Assembly: GCF_014196505.1 (NCBI RefSeq) | Contig: NZ_JACIDW010000012.1 | Location: 62,001 to 126,000 of the forward strand | Direction of reading: 5' to 3' | Length of the DNA stretch: 64,000 nt | Source of the DNA: Rhizobium metallidurans | Lineage (GTDB): Bacteria > Pseudomonadota > Alphaproteobacteria > Rhizobiales > Rhizobiaceae | Part shown: in pieces, positions 44,912-52,801 of the stretch | Numbering within the stretch: the first letter of the stretch is position 1 | Layout: each line of letters begins with the position of its first letter | Made by a program: the position numbers and the translations under genes | The notes under the pieces: model-generated | Databases searched by the model: none | Seen by the model: only the letters and a program-made list of their open reading frames with translations | Told to the model about the DNA's origin: nothing

Positions 44912-44935
44912 TGTCAAACTGTCAAACTGTCAAAC
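44912..44935. repeat. Three tandem copies of TGTCAAAC
   Basis: The octamer TGTCAAAC occurs three times without gaps, starting 11 bases after the FNR-type box. This covers the core promoter and transcription start region of the ADH-GNAT gene. The embedded GTCAA resembles an FNR half-site. Confidence 0.9.
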
Positions 44936-44998
44936 TGCGAGCGAAGACGCGCGATCGGATTAACAGTGTCGCGTTACTCAACATCAGGAGCATTTTTC

Positions 44999-46600
44999 AT
45001 GAAAGCTTTGGTTTACGAAGGCCCCGGCGCGAAATCGCTTCAGGAGCGACCCATGCCGGTGATCGAATCCTCAACCGATGCAGTCGTCAGAATCGTCAAG
45101 ACCACGATCTGCGGCACGGATCTGCATATCCTGAAAGGTGATGTGTCCAGTTGTTTGCCCGGCCGCATCCTTGGGCACGAAGGGGTCGGCGTCATCGCCG
45201 AAACCGGAGCCGGGGTCACGCAGTTCAAGAAAGGCGATCGTGTCCTGATTTCGTGCATCTCCTCATGCGGGAAGTGCGAGAATTGTCGCCGCGGCATGTA
45301 CTCCCACTGCGCGACCGGCGGATGGATCCTCGGCAACACGATCGACGGCACCCAGGCCGAATATGTACGTATCCCGCATGCCGACACCAGCCTCTACGCG
45401 ATACCCGATGGCGCCGACGAGGACGCGCTGGTGATGATCAGCGACATCCTGCCGACGGGCTTCGAATGCGGCGTTCTCAACGGAAAGGTGCAGCCTGGAG
45501 GCACGGTGGCGATCGTCGGAGCCGGTCCCGTCGGGCTGGCGGCGCTGCTTACGGCGCAATTCTACTCGCCCGCCCATATCATTATGGTCGATCTCGACGA
45601 GAACCGGCTCGAGGTAGCGAAGCGCTTCGGAGCTACCCACACGATTAAGGCTTCAGGCGAAGACGCTGCCCGCGAGGTGATGGCGCTGACCGGCGGCTGC
45701 GGCGTCGACACCGCCATTGAGGCGGTTGGCATCCCGGCAACCTTCGAGCTTTGCCAGGAGATCGTGGCGGCTGGCGGCATCATCGCCAATGTCGGTGTCC
45801 ACGGCGCGAAGGCGGACCTTCATCTGGAAGAGCTCTGGTCGCACAACATCGCCATCACCACCAGGCTCGTAGATACCGTCACCACGCCGATGCTTCTGAA
45901 AACGGTCCAATCCGGAAAGCTCGAAGCCGGCAAGCTCGTCACCCACCGGTTTGCCCTCGACCAGATCCTCGACGCCTATGAGACGTTCGGCAGCGCATCC
46001 AGCACAGGCGCTTTGAAGGTCATCATCGAGTGCGCCTCGCCGACCAGCGCGGGTCTTGCAAATCAGGAACTGAACATGACCGGCCATGGTGAGACGACCG
46101 CCGTCGAAACCCGCTCCGGCCTTGTTTTCGATGTCCGCGCCGCACGTCCGGACGACGAAGCCGCGCTGGCGGAATTCTTCAGGCATGTCGCGCCAGAAGA
46201 TCTTCGGTACCGCTTTCTCGGCAGCATCCGGGAAGTGAGCCATGAAAGACTGGCCGACATGCTGAGGGTCGAACACGGCCGGACCGAGAGCTTTCTGGCC
46301 TTCGCGCCTGAGGGGACGCCGATCATCGGCGCGGCGATGCTCGTCTGCGAGGAAGGGCTTGGAAGAGCCGAGGTCGCGATTTCCGTGCGCTCCGACTACA
46401 AGCACAAGGGCGTCGGTTGGGAACTGCTGCGTCACGTCTCGGCCCACGCGCAGGTCATGGGGGTGAAGGTTCTTGAATCTCTCGAGAGCCGCCAGAACCA
46501 CGAGGCGATCGAACTCGAGCGGCAGCAGGGCTTCACAGCGAGCCCTTACCCGGACGATCCCACGCTCGTTCTCATCCGCAAGAACCTCAAAGCAGATTGA
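44999..46600 (+). CDS. Zinc alcohol dehydrogenase fused to a GNAT acetyltransferase
   Basis: A 533-residue protein with AGGAG upstream of the ATG. Residues 1-345 are a medium-chain zinc alcohol dehydrogenase: catalytic CGTDLHILKGD, GHEGVG, structural-zinc cysteines CGKCENCRRGMYSHC, and GAGPVGLAALL for NAD binding. After a linker (ECASPTSAGLANQELNMTGHGE) a GNAT domain follows: FDVRAARPDDEAALAEFF, AEVAISVRSDYKHKGVGWELL with the acetyl-CoA loop. An internal ATG at about 46079 with AGGAAC nearby suggests that the GNAT was once a separate gene. The ADH oxidises alcohols or reduces aldehydes under low oxygen; the GNAT target is unknown. A strong hairpin follows the stop. Confidence 0.88.
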   Translation: MKALVYEGPGAKSLQERPMPVIESSTDAVVRIVKTTICGTDLHILKGDVSSCLPGRILGHEGVGVIAETGAGVTQFKKGDRVLISCISSCGKCENCRRGMYSHCATGGWILGNTIDGTQAEYVRIPHADTSLYAIPDGADEDALVMISDILPTGFECGVLNGKVQPGGTVAIVGAGPVGLAALLTAQFYSPAHIIMVDLDENRLEVAKRFGATHTIKASGEDAAREVMALTGGCGVDTAIEAVGIPATFELCQEIVAAGGIIANVGVHGAKADLHLEELWSHNIAITTRLVDTVTTPMLLKTVQSGKLEAGKLVTHRFALDQILDAYETFGSASSTGALKVIIECASPTSAGLANQELNMTGHGETTAVETRSGLVFDVRAARPDDEAALAEFFRHVAPEDLRYRFLGSIREVSHERLADMLRVEHGRTESFLAFAPEGTPIIGAAMLVCEEGLGRAEVAISVRSDYKHKGVGWELLRHVSAHAQVMGVKVLESLESRQNHEAIELERQQGFTASPYPDDPTLVLIRKNLKAD

Positions 46601-46619
46601 GGCTCTTGCAGACAATGCG

Positions 46620-46859
46620 TCATGGCCGGTCCGAGGGACCGGCCATGTCATCCACAGGGAGCGAGAGGATTTCGCGCACGATCAACCCGACATCGCGTCC
46701 CGCATCGACCCTGCGCAAGTCCATCGTCCCGACATCCCGTTGAAGCTGACGCGCAAGGATATCGATCGTGGCGTCGGAAGGACTTCGTTCGCGTCCTTCG
46801 ACCCGCTCGCGCAGGAACGCGAGCGCGGTCTCCAGCCGAGCGCCTTCGCCCCTACCGGG
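46620..46859 (-). pseudogene. C-terminal remnant of an aminoglycoside-phosphotransferase/AAA kinase-type protein
   Basis: A minus-strand open frame without its own start, ending at a TGA at 46620, encodes RVEGRERSPSDATIDILARQ, LQRDVGTMDLRRVDAGRDV and LIVREILSLPVDD. This resembles the C-terminal end (SDATxxVLxxQL...DW-x-RxDA) of AAA-type kinases fused to aminoglycoside phosphotransferase domains. It touches the 3' end of the universal stress gene at 46852. The first 450 or so residues are missing. The identification is from recall of the family pattern and is moderate. Confidence 0.5.
46621..46647. terminator. Perfect 12-bp hairpin after the ADH-GNAT gene
   Basis: CATGGCCGGTCC (46621-46632) and GGACCGGCCATG (46636-46647) with a 3-base loop. 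It lies 20 bases beyond the stop and between convergent units. No T-run follows, so termination may be hairpin- or Rho-assisted, or it may protect mRNA ends. Confidence 0.6.
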
Positions 46860-47676
46860 CCATCAGGAGGGGAAGCGGCGGCGTCTCGATCATCGAGCGC
46901 GTTACGCCGCCGAACAGGCGCTCGCGCAGGCGCGAATGGCCATAGGCGCCCATCACGAGAACTTCCGCTGCCGTATCGACTGCGTGCCGACCAAGCACTT
47001 CGGCGATCGGCTGCCCTTGCGAAGGCAGACGATCGACGACGATCTTCACGCCATGCCGGGCCAGATAGGCGGCAGCGTCCGCACCGGGCTCGGCGCCCTG
47101 AGCGCCCTCGCCCTGTACGGGATCGACAAGCACAAGACGCACCTCCTCGGCCATTCTCAGCATATCCAGGGATGACGCGACCGCATTCGACGCTTCGACG
47201 CGGGAATCCCAGGCGACGTTGACCCGCTTCGGCTTGAGCGAGGCTTTGGCACCTGCGGGAATCAGTAAAACCGGCTTCCCGGATGAAAACAGCGCGCCCT
47301 CCAGAGCCTTTGCTTTCAGCGTCTCGTCGGAAAGCAATTCAGGGCCGAGCACCGTGATGTCGGCATAGCGCGCACGGCGGCCGACCACATCGTCCAGATA
47401 AGGAACTTCCGGATAGACGGTCCACAGGTCGGCCGAGACGGCGGCCGACGTCAGCAAGTCCGACACGGCCGCAGCGCGCCGCTGCAGCGTATGTTCGTCT
47501 CGTTCGCGTTGCTCGAACCAGCCAATCGCATGGTGGCCGATCGGCGGCGGCGGCGCGGGCGTCAGGACAACGACCGATAGATGTGCCTCTGTCTCGTCGC
47601 AGAGTGTAGAGACCATCTTCAAGTCGTCGTCTCCCCGGTGCGACGACACAATGGTGAGGACTGTCTTGAACGGCAT
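46852..47676 (-). CDS. Universal stress protein, two Usp domains (274 aa)
   Basis: A 274-residue protein with two UspA-type domains, the second ending VLVMGAYGHSRLRERLFGGVTRSMIETPPLPLLMAR with the nucleotide-binding G-x2-G-x9-G-(S/T) pattern (GAYGHSRLRERLFGGVT). The first domain is shorter and lacks that motif. Proteins of this kind are induced by low oxygen and starvation. An FNR-type box lies 65 bases upstream (47735-47748). Confidence 0.9.
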   Translation of the reverse strand: MPFKTVLTIVSSHRGDDDLKMVSTLCDETEAHLSVVVLTPAPPPPIGHHAIGWFEQRERDEHTLQRRAAAVSDLLTSAAVSADLWTVYPEVPYLDDVVGRRARYADITVLGPELLSDETLKAKALEGALFSSGKPVLLIPAGAKASLKPKRVNVAWDSRVEASNAVASSLDMLRMAEEVRLVLVDPVQGEGAQGAEPGADAAAYLARHGVKIVVDRLPSQGQPIAEVLGRHAVDTAAEVLVMGAYGHSRLRERLFGGVTRSMIETPPLPLLMAR

Positions 47677-47734
47677 GTGGCGTTTTTCCCAATTGTAATC
47701 AGCCCATTTGTGGCATTGCTTGAAACGTCAGGCT

Positions 47735-47748
47735 TTGAGAAAAATCAA
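47735..47748. promoter_or_regulatory. FNR/FixK-type box upstream of the universal stress gene
   Basis: TTGAGAAAAATCAA fits TTGAN-N4-ATCAA, with its centre about 65 bases from the leftward start at 47676. Confidence 0.75.
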
Positions 47749-47845
47749 AAGCTCTCTGGGGTTTTCATCGCCTCAATCGCATTCCGACCTGTCGAGTGTG
47801 CGGACCTGCATGTCGTGCTTCTTTACGTCATGATGCCGGCTTGCT

Positions 47846-48605
47846 TCATGCCGCGTGGACCGCGGGCTGCCGGCCTGAATGCAGGCGGCGCATGAATGGC
47901 TTTTCGACCTCCAGCACGGCCATCAACGCGACGCCGACAAGCAGGAAAACTGAACCATTCTCGATCGACAGCGGCGTGCTTCCGAACAGGCTCTGCATGA
48001 GCGGCAGGTAGGTGAAGGCCAGTTACGCGACCACCACAGCGACGACGGCACCGAGAACCGCCGGTGTGCCCATGGCGCCGTTCAGCCTGAAAGACGTCGT
48101 ATAAAGGTAGCGGACATTGAAGAGGTAAAAGATTTCCATGACGACGAGCACGTTCACGACCATCGTCCTTGCTCCGTCTTCGCCCAGTCCCCTTCGCAGC
48201 GCGTAGTCGAACACGAAAAACACGCCGGCAGTGAGCAGGAGCGAGACGAAGCCGATCCGCCAGACCAGGAAGCGTGACAGGATCGGCGCATCGCGACGGC
48301 GCGGCGGCCGGCCCATCACGCCTGACTCGGACGGCTCGAACGCCAGACCGAGACCGAGAGTGATCGTGAGCACCATGTTGAGCCAGAGGATCTGGACCGG
48401 GGTCATCGGCAAGCCATCCCGAGAACGAGCGCGAGAACCACGCACACCGTCTCGCTGATATTGGTCGGCAGCGTCCAGCCGATGACCTTGCGGATGTTGT
48501 CGTAGACGGTGCGGCCCTCCTGCACGGCGGCAACGATCGACCCGAAGGTGTCGTCGACCAACACCATCTCCGCCGCTCCCTTGACGGCCTCCGCCATCCA
48601 CGGCC
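47846..48605 (-). pseudogene. P-type cation-transporting ATPase, C-terminal remnant
   Basis: Only the end of the hinge region and the membrane segments remain: AEAVKGAAEMVLVDDTFGSI and YDNIRKVIGWTLPTNISETV, a frameshift near 48415 (one T missing in GCTTGCC), then LPMTPVQILWLNMVLTITLG and following helices. An in-frame TAA at 48023-48025 interrupts, after which LAFTYLPLMQSLFGSTPLS continues to the stop at 47846. The motifs DDxFxSI and NIRK are typical of P2-type calcium or magnesium ATPases. The upstream 600 or more residues are gone; the remnant abuts the stop of the universal stress gene. Confidence 0.88.
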
Positions 48606-48607
48606 GG

Positions 48608-49449
48608 TTAGTGCGACAGCAGCACCGGCATCTTGAGGTCGGCCAACACTCCTTCGGTGGCGCCGCCGAGCACGAAGTCACGAAGCCTGGAATGGCCGAA
48701 CCCGCCCATCATCAGGACATTCGCGCCGATCGCGGCAGCGTTGTCCTGCAGCGCTTCGGCTACGGATCGCTCGCCAAGCCGGAATGTCTGCAACCGAGCC
48801 GGCAGCCCCAGCTCACGCAGATGCCCGGCGAGCTTCTCGCCGGCCACGGTGCTGAGCGGCTTCTCGTCCGTGATCATGACGACCGTGACAGCTGAAGCTC
48901 GCTTGAGGAGCGGCCGAGCGTCGGCCAGCGCGCGCGCCGCGACCCTGCTGGCATCCCAGGCTACGGCGACGTGATCGAGCCTCACCTCTGAAAGCGCTTC
49001 GGGAAATAGAAGAGCGGGACGTCCCGACGCGAACACGACCGCTTCGGCCAGCATTCGCGTCCCGAGATTGCCCCCGCTCCAGCCGACCAGAGAGATGTCG
49101 TGATAGCGTGCATGCTCCGCGGCGAGGTCGGAAAGGACGGGCAGTGGCCGCGGATCGTCTCCGTCGTCAGGGCGACATCCGCCGTCGCGCATGCCGCGGT
49201 GACTGCGGCGAGAAGGTCGGCGCCGCGCCGCGCGCTGAGTTTCTCGGCATCAAGGATCATTTCCGGAAGGTTCATCAGCACATTCGACAACGCGTTGGAA
49301 ACCGCCGGAATGTCAGCCTCGAGCGCCAGCGCATGGAGGTCGGCACCGAGGTAGTGCGCGACCGCGGCGGCATTCGGCGCGATGATTTCGCTGTTGGCAT
49401 CGGGATAAGTGAGGAGGGGAAGTAACGCGTGGAGCTTCAAGGCAGGCAT
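48608..49449 (-). pseudogene. Universal stress protein (two domains) with a frameshift
   Basis: The first frame starts MPALKLHALLPLLTYPDANS and runs to VALTTETIRG; near 49150 the frame changes and continues PLPVLSDLAAEHARYHDISL, through RLDHVAVAWDASRVAARALA to GANVLMMGGFGHSRLRDFVL and GGATEGVLADLKMPVLLSH. Joined, it gives about 280 residues, similar to the two-domain protein at 46852-47676. One indel in a GC-rich stretch separates the halves; it may be true decay or a sequence error. It lies 17 bases after the next Usp gene, in one operon. Confidence 0.85.
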
Positions 49450-49466
49450 CCTTTTCGGTTCTTCTG

Positions 49467-49916
49467 TCAGCGGACCACCAGCACGGGCACCGGGCTGTGC
49501 GCCAGCACGTCGGCCGTCTGGCTTCCGAGCAACAGACGCCCGAGCCCGCGCCGGCCGTGCGAGGCCATCACGATGAGGCTGCAATCCTCGGTCCGCGCCG
49601 CATCGACGATGGCCTCGGCGGGGTGAACCTCTGGAACATGGAGGGTGGTGGCGGTGACGCCGAGCTTGTCGGCGGCACGCTTCACGGCGTCCAGGATTCG
49701 CTCCGCGCTCTGCCTCTGGCTTTCCTGGAAACTCGCCAGATCGTCGGCTGTTGGCGCCCAGTCCGCGCCAAGGCCGCCGGCGGGCAGCGGATAGCTGTCG
49801 GTCACCGTCACGATCGTGACGCGCCCGCCTAAGGCCCTGGCCAGTGACAGCCCATGATCGACGCCCCTTTGCGCGACTTCCGATCCGTCGGTGGAGATGA
49901 GAATATGCTTGTACAT
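49467..49916 (-). CDS. Universal stress protein (single domain, 149 aa)
   Basis: A complete UspA-type domain beginning MYKHILISTDGSEVAQRGVD and ending CSLIVMASHGRRGLGRLLLGSQTADVLAHSPVPVLVVR, with the ATP-binding glycine pattern (G-x2-G-x9-G-S). GGAG lies 8 bases upstream of the ATG. It follows the hypothetical gene at 49941-50330 in the same direction and probably shares its promoter, which has an FNR box. Confidence 0.93.
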   Translation of the reverse strand: MYKHILISTDGSEVAQRGVDHGLSLARALGGRVTIVTVTDSYPLPAGGLGADWAPTADDLASFQESQRQSAERILDAVKRAADKLGVTATTLHVPEVHPAEAIVDAARTEDCSLIVMASHGRRGLGRLLLGSQTADVLAHSPVPVLVVR

Positions 49917-49940
49917 GGCTGCGGCTCCAAAATGTTCAGG

Positions 49941-50330
49941 TCAGGTCGGTTTCTCGACACGCGTGACCTGGTAGGTGTGCATGCGGCCCGCCCGGTTGAT
50001 CGAGACGTATTCGCCGGAAATGAAGCGCTCCTCGCCGAGGCGGAAGCCCGCCTCGTCGACGCGTTCGCCTTTTTCATAGTCGACGAACCATTGACCGCCG
50101 GGTTTGCGGCGCAGGCGTCCGATCCGATCCTCCCTTCCGGGCGTGAAGCGGCGGACACGACAGGCATCGCGGTGTGCTCGCCAGAGATCCGCGTCCAGCC
50201 GCCCGTCTGGCGTCAACGGCACCATGAGATCGTAGCCATCGTTCGGATCGCCGGCAGGATGGCCCGGCTCCCTTGCAAGAATCAGACAGACATGACGGAA
50301 AGCCGAGGGGATGTTGTTGGAGCCAGCCAT
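49941..50330 (-). CDS. Conserved hypothetical protein (129 aa)
   Basis: It starts MAGSNNIPSAFRHVCLILAR with AAGGTGG upstream. It is a soluble protein with a repeated Gly/Arg pattern (DGYDLMVPLTPDGRLDADLW, GGQWFVDYEKGERVDEAGFR). I recognise the style as a protein often found next to universal stress and acetate kinase genes in rhizobial low-oxygen clusters, but I cannot name a domain. It is the first gene of the leftward stress operon, facing ackA across a shared FNR box. Confidence 0.7.
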   Translation of the reverse strand: MAGSNNIPSAFRHVCLILAREPGHPAGDPNDGYDLMVPLTPDGRLDADLWRAHRDACRVRRFTPGREDRIGRLRRKPGGQWFVDYEKGERVDEAGFRLGEERFISGEYVSINRAGRMHTYQVTRVEKPT

Positions 50331-50413
50331 GCGCCACCTTTCGTCGCTGCGCCTGCGTGTCGACTGCGCGCGCGTTCCAAGCCGAGTTTTAGGCTGCGCT
50401 CTCGTTTCCTTGT

Positions 50414-50427
50414 TTGACCAAAATCAA
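50414..50427. promoter_or_regulatory. FNR/FixK-type box between ackA and the stress operon
   Basis: TTGACCAAAATCAA, a near-perfect dyad, lies in the 201-base divergent region, with its centre about 112 bases from ackA and 90 bases from the leftward gene at 50330. It could serve either or both promoters. Confidence 0.85.
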
Positions 50428-50531
50428 TATCTTTCACTGGCCTTTTGGCGAAAGTATTCATCGCGGTCATGCCGGGCCGCAGGGCAGCGATTGCCTGCGG
50501 TGGAAGTCATAAATTGAATCAAGGACCCGTC

Positions 50532-52328
50532 ATGCTTGTAATAGTCTTCAACGTCGGAAGCTCGAGCCTGAAATTCGGCGTCTTCCGCGTCGATGACGAA
50601 GCCCGGGAGGTCCTCAAAGGATCCTACGAGCGCTTTCGCGACGGCGTGTGCGAGGTGCGCATCCGCCACGAGGACATGGATGACCGCTGGACGGCCGAGT
50701 GCGACGGCGTCTCATCGGCCATCGCCGAGGTTCCGGCGCTTCTCGACCGCTTCGGGCTAAGTTCTATCGAGGCGGTCGGACATCGGGTAGCGCATGGCGG
50801 CGCCCTGTTCGCGGCGCCGACAATCCTGGACGAGGCCACGATCGCACGGATCGAAACGCTGACGCCGCTAGCGCCGCTGCACAATCCCGCCAATCTGGAG
50901 GCGATCGCGCTCAGCCGGCGCCTGTGGCCCGAAATCCCGCAGGTCGCCGTGTTCGACACATCGTTTCATCTCTCGAACCCGCCCTTCGCTACCACCTACG
51001 CTGTTCCGAAGGCTTGGCGCGATGCGGGATTGCGGCGCTACGGCTTCCACGGCACGTCACACAAATATGTCGCGACGCGCGTCGCCGAGGAGATCGGCAT
51101 AGACCTCGCCGACCTCCGGATAGCCAGCGTGCATCTGGGCAATGGCGCCAGCATATGCGCGGTCAATCGCGGGGTCAGCATGGACAGTTCCATGGGCATG
51201 ACGCCGCTCGAAGGGCTCGTGATGGGAACCCGCTCCGGCGATGTGGATCCGGGCGCGTTTGGCCATCTCAGCCGCCAACTCGGCCTCTCCATCGCCGAAG
51301 TCGAGGATGCTCTTTACAGCCAGAGCGGCCTGAAGGGGCTCGCCGGGTCCGCGGATATGCGCGATCTGGAAGACGCCGCTACGGGGGGCGATGCCGACGC
51401 GCAACTCGCCATCGAAATCTACGCATACCGGGCGCGGAAATATATCGGAGCCTATGCGGCAGCGATGGCCGGCCTCGACGCCATCGTCTTCACCGGCGGT
51501 ATCGGCGAGAACTCGCCCTCCATGCGCCGGCGCATCCTGGACGGGCTCGAGTTCATGGGTGTCCGGCTCGACCATGAGCGCAATCAGGTTGCCGACCTTT
51601 CCGGACGGGCGGCGCCGCAAATCCAGGCCTATGGCTCGCGCGTGCGGGTGCTCGTCACCGAGACGGCCGAGCAGATGATGATCGCGCGCGAGACCGCCGA
51701 GGCGCTAGCCCGGCCGAAACCTTCGAATGGGATCATTGCCGTGGCCGTCTCGGGCCGCCATGTGCATCTGTCGCGCGCTGCGGTCGATGCTCTCTTCGGC
51801 GCAGGCTATGTGCTGACGCCCGAAACACCACTGCGGCAACCGGGCAACTGGGCAGCGCGAGAACGCGTTGTCGTGAAAGGACCGAAGGGCAAGTTGGAAC
51901 GTGTCGCCATATTGGGTCCGCTGCGGGCGCGCACGCAGGTGGAGATCTCGCGCACCGACAGCTTCGTGCTCGGCATCGACGTGCCGGTGCGCGACAGCGG
52001 CAAACTCGACGACACCCCTTCCGTCACGCTCGTCGGTCCGGCCGGCACGGTGGAGACTGAAGGGCTGATCCTGGCCGCGCGTCACATCCACACCAATCCG
52101 GCCGATGCCGCCCGGCTGGGGCTCGAGAACGGTGACCATGTCGACGTACATGTCGGCGACGACAGCCGCGGCCTGACCTTCGCCCGCACTCTTATCCGCA
52201 TCGGTGCCAATTCTTTCACCGAGATGCACATCGATACCGACGAGGCGAACGCCGCGGGTATCGGAGGTGCGGCGGAAGGGCAGATCGTCGCCGGCGCAAC
52301 GGCAACTATCCGTGCCAATCATCAATAA
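50532..52328 (+). CDS. ackA: Acetate kinase fused to a PduL-type phosphotransacylase
   Basis: A 598-residue protein starting MLVIVFNVGSSSLKFGVFR with AAGGA 6 bases upstream. The first 395 residues are acetate kinase: NVGSSSLKF, GFHGTSHKYV, HLGNGASICAV and FTGGIGENSPSMR. The last 195 residues match PduL: VAVSGRHVHLSRAAVDALFG, RARTQVEISRTDSFVLGIDV, GLILAARHIHTNPADAARLG and GANSFTEMHIDTDEAN, with the zinc-binding histidines of each half. Together it can make acetyl-CoA or ATP and acetate from acetyl-phosphate. The partner that produces acetyl-phosphate, phosphoketolase, is encoded nearby. Confidence 0.93.
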   Translation: MLVIVFNVGSSSLKFGVFRVDDEAREVLKGSYERFRDGVCEVRIRHEDMDDRWTAECDGVSSAIAEVPALLDRFGLSSIEAVGHRVAHGGALFAAPTILDEATIARIETLTPLAPLHNPANLEAIALSRRLWPEIPQVAVFDTSFHLSNPPFATTYAVPKAWRDAGLRRYGFHGTSHKYVATRVAEEIGIDLADLRIASVHLGNGASICAVNRGVSMDSSMGMTPLEGLVMGTRSGDVDPGAFGHLSRQLGLSIAEVEDALYSQSGLKGLAGSADMRDLEDAATGGDADAQLAIEIYAYRARKYIGAYAAAMAGLDAIVFTGGIGENSPSMRRRILDGLEFMGVRLDHERNQVADLSGRAAPQIQAYGSRVRVLVTETAEQMMIARETAEALARPKPSNGIIAVAVSGRHVHLSRAAVDALFGAGYVLTPETPLRQPGNWAARERVVVKGPKGKLERVAILGPLRARTQVEISRTDSFVLGIDVPVRDSGKLDDTPSVTLVGPAGTVETEGLILAARHIHTNPADAARLGLENGDHVDVHVGDDSRGLTFARTLIRIGANSFTEMHIDTDEANAAGIGGAAEGQIVAGATATIRANHQ

Positions 52329-52510
52329 GCCGACAGGCGGGCATTCGTCGGTCGCTCACCGCCCAACATACATCTGTCTATCTGTGCGGGACTGGGCAGT
52401 TGCACGCTTCGACCGCCCATAATGCCTGGCGGGAACGCCAGCCAGCGTCCGAGCGTTCCTTTCCGTGACGCACCCAAGCTACACGAGCGTCGTCAACACG
52501 GAGGAAGCAA

Positions 52511-52705
52511 ATGCCACAGGAAAAACCGGGTCAGCACCACGACCACCCGGGTCACAAACCGGGTGACCTCGATCCCCACGGCCACCGGGACAAGGAGGGC
52601 GGCAAGAAGGAGGTGCCCGGCGAGCATCATGATCATCCCGGGCACAAGCCTGGCGACCTCGACCCGCATGGTCACCGTGATAAAGGCGACTCTACCAAGA
52701 AGTAG
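52511..52705 (+). CDS. Small His/Asp-rich protein with an exact 20-residue duplication
   Basis: A 64-residue protein with GGAGGAAG 5 bases upstream of the ATG. A 20-residue unit HHDHPGHKPGDLDPHGHRDK occurs twice, at 52535-52594 and 52625-52684, separated by ten residues. The two DNA copies differ in 16 of 20 codons and every difference is synonymous, which indicates strong selection on the protein. Each unit has six histidines and three aspartates, so metal or proton binding is likely. A perfect terminator follows. The frame on the opposite strand is a shadow. No family is recognised. Confidence 0.85.
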   Translation: MPQEKPGQHHDHPGHKPGDLDPHGHRDKEGGKKEVPGEHHDHPGHKPGDLDPHGHRDKGDSTKK

Positions 52706-52722
52706 GCCACGTCAAGCATATC

Positions 52723-52757
52723 AGCGGCTTCCCGCCATGTCGGGAAGCCGCTGTTTT
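52723..52757 (+). terminator. Rho-independent terminator after the His-rich gene
   Basis: AGCGGCTTCCCG (52723-52734), loop CCATGT, CGGGAAGCCGCT (52741-52752) followed by GTTTTT. A perfect 12-bp stem. Confidence 0.93.
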
Positions 52758-52801
52758 TCCAGCGCGCCCCAAAACTCTAAGATCAATTTTGAACGCCGGA
52801 A

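Noticed and set aside
44912..44935. CRISPR-like repeat
   Set aside because: Three 8-base units without spacers; no cas genes anywhere in the window.
52493..52675. Minus-strand 60-codon hydrophobic frame opposite the His-rich gene
   Set aside because: The plus-strand protein has repeats with purely synonymous differences, a ribosome site and a terminator; the minus frame has none.
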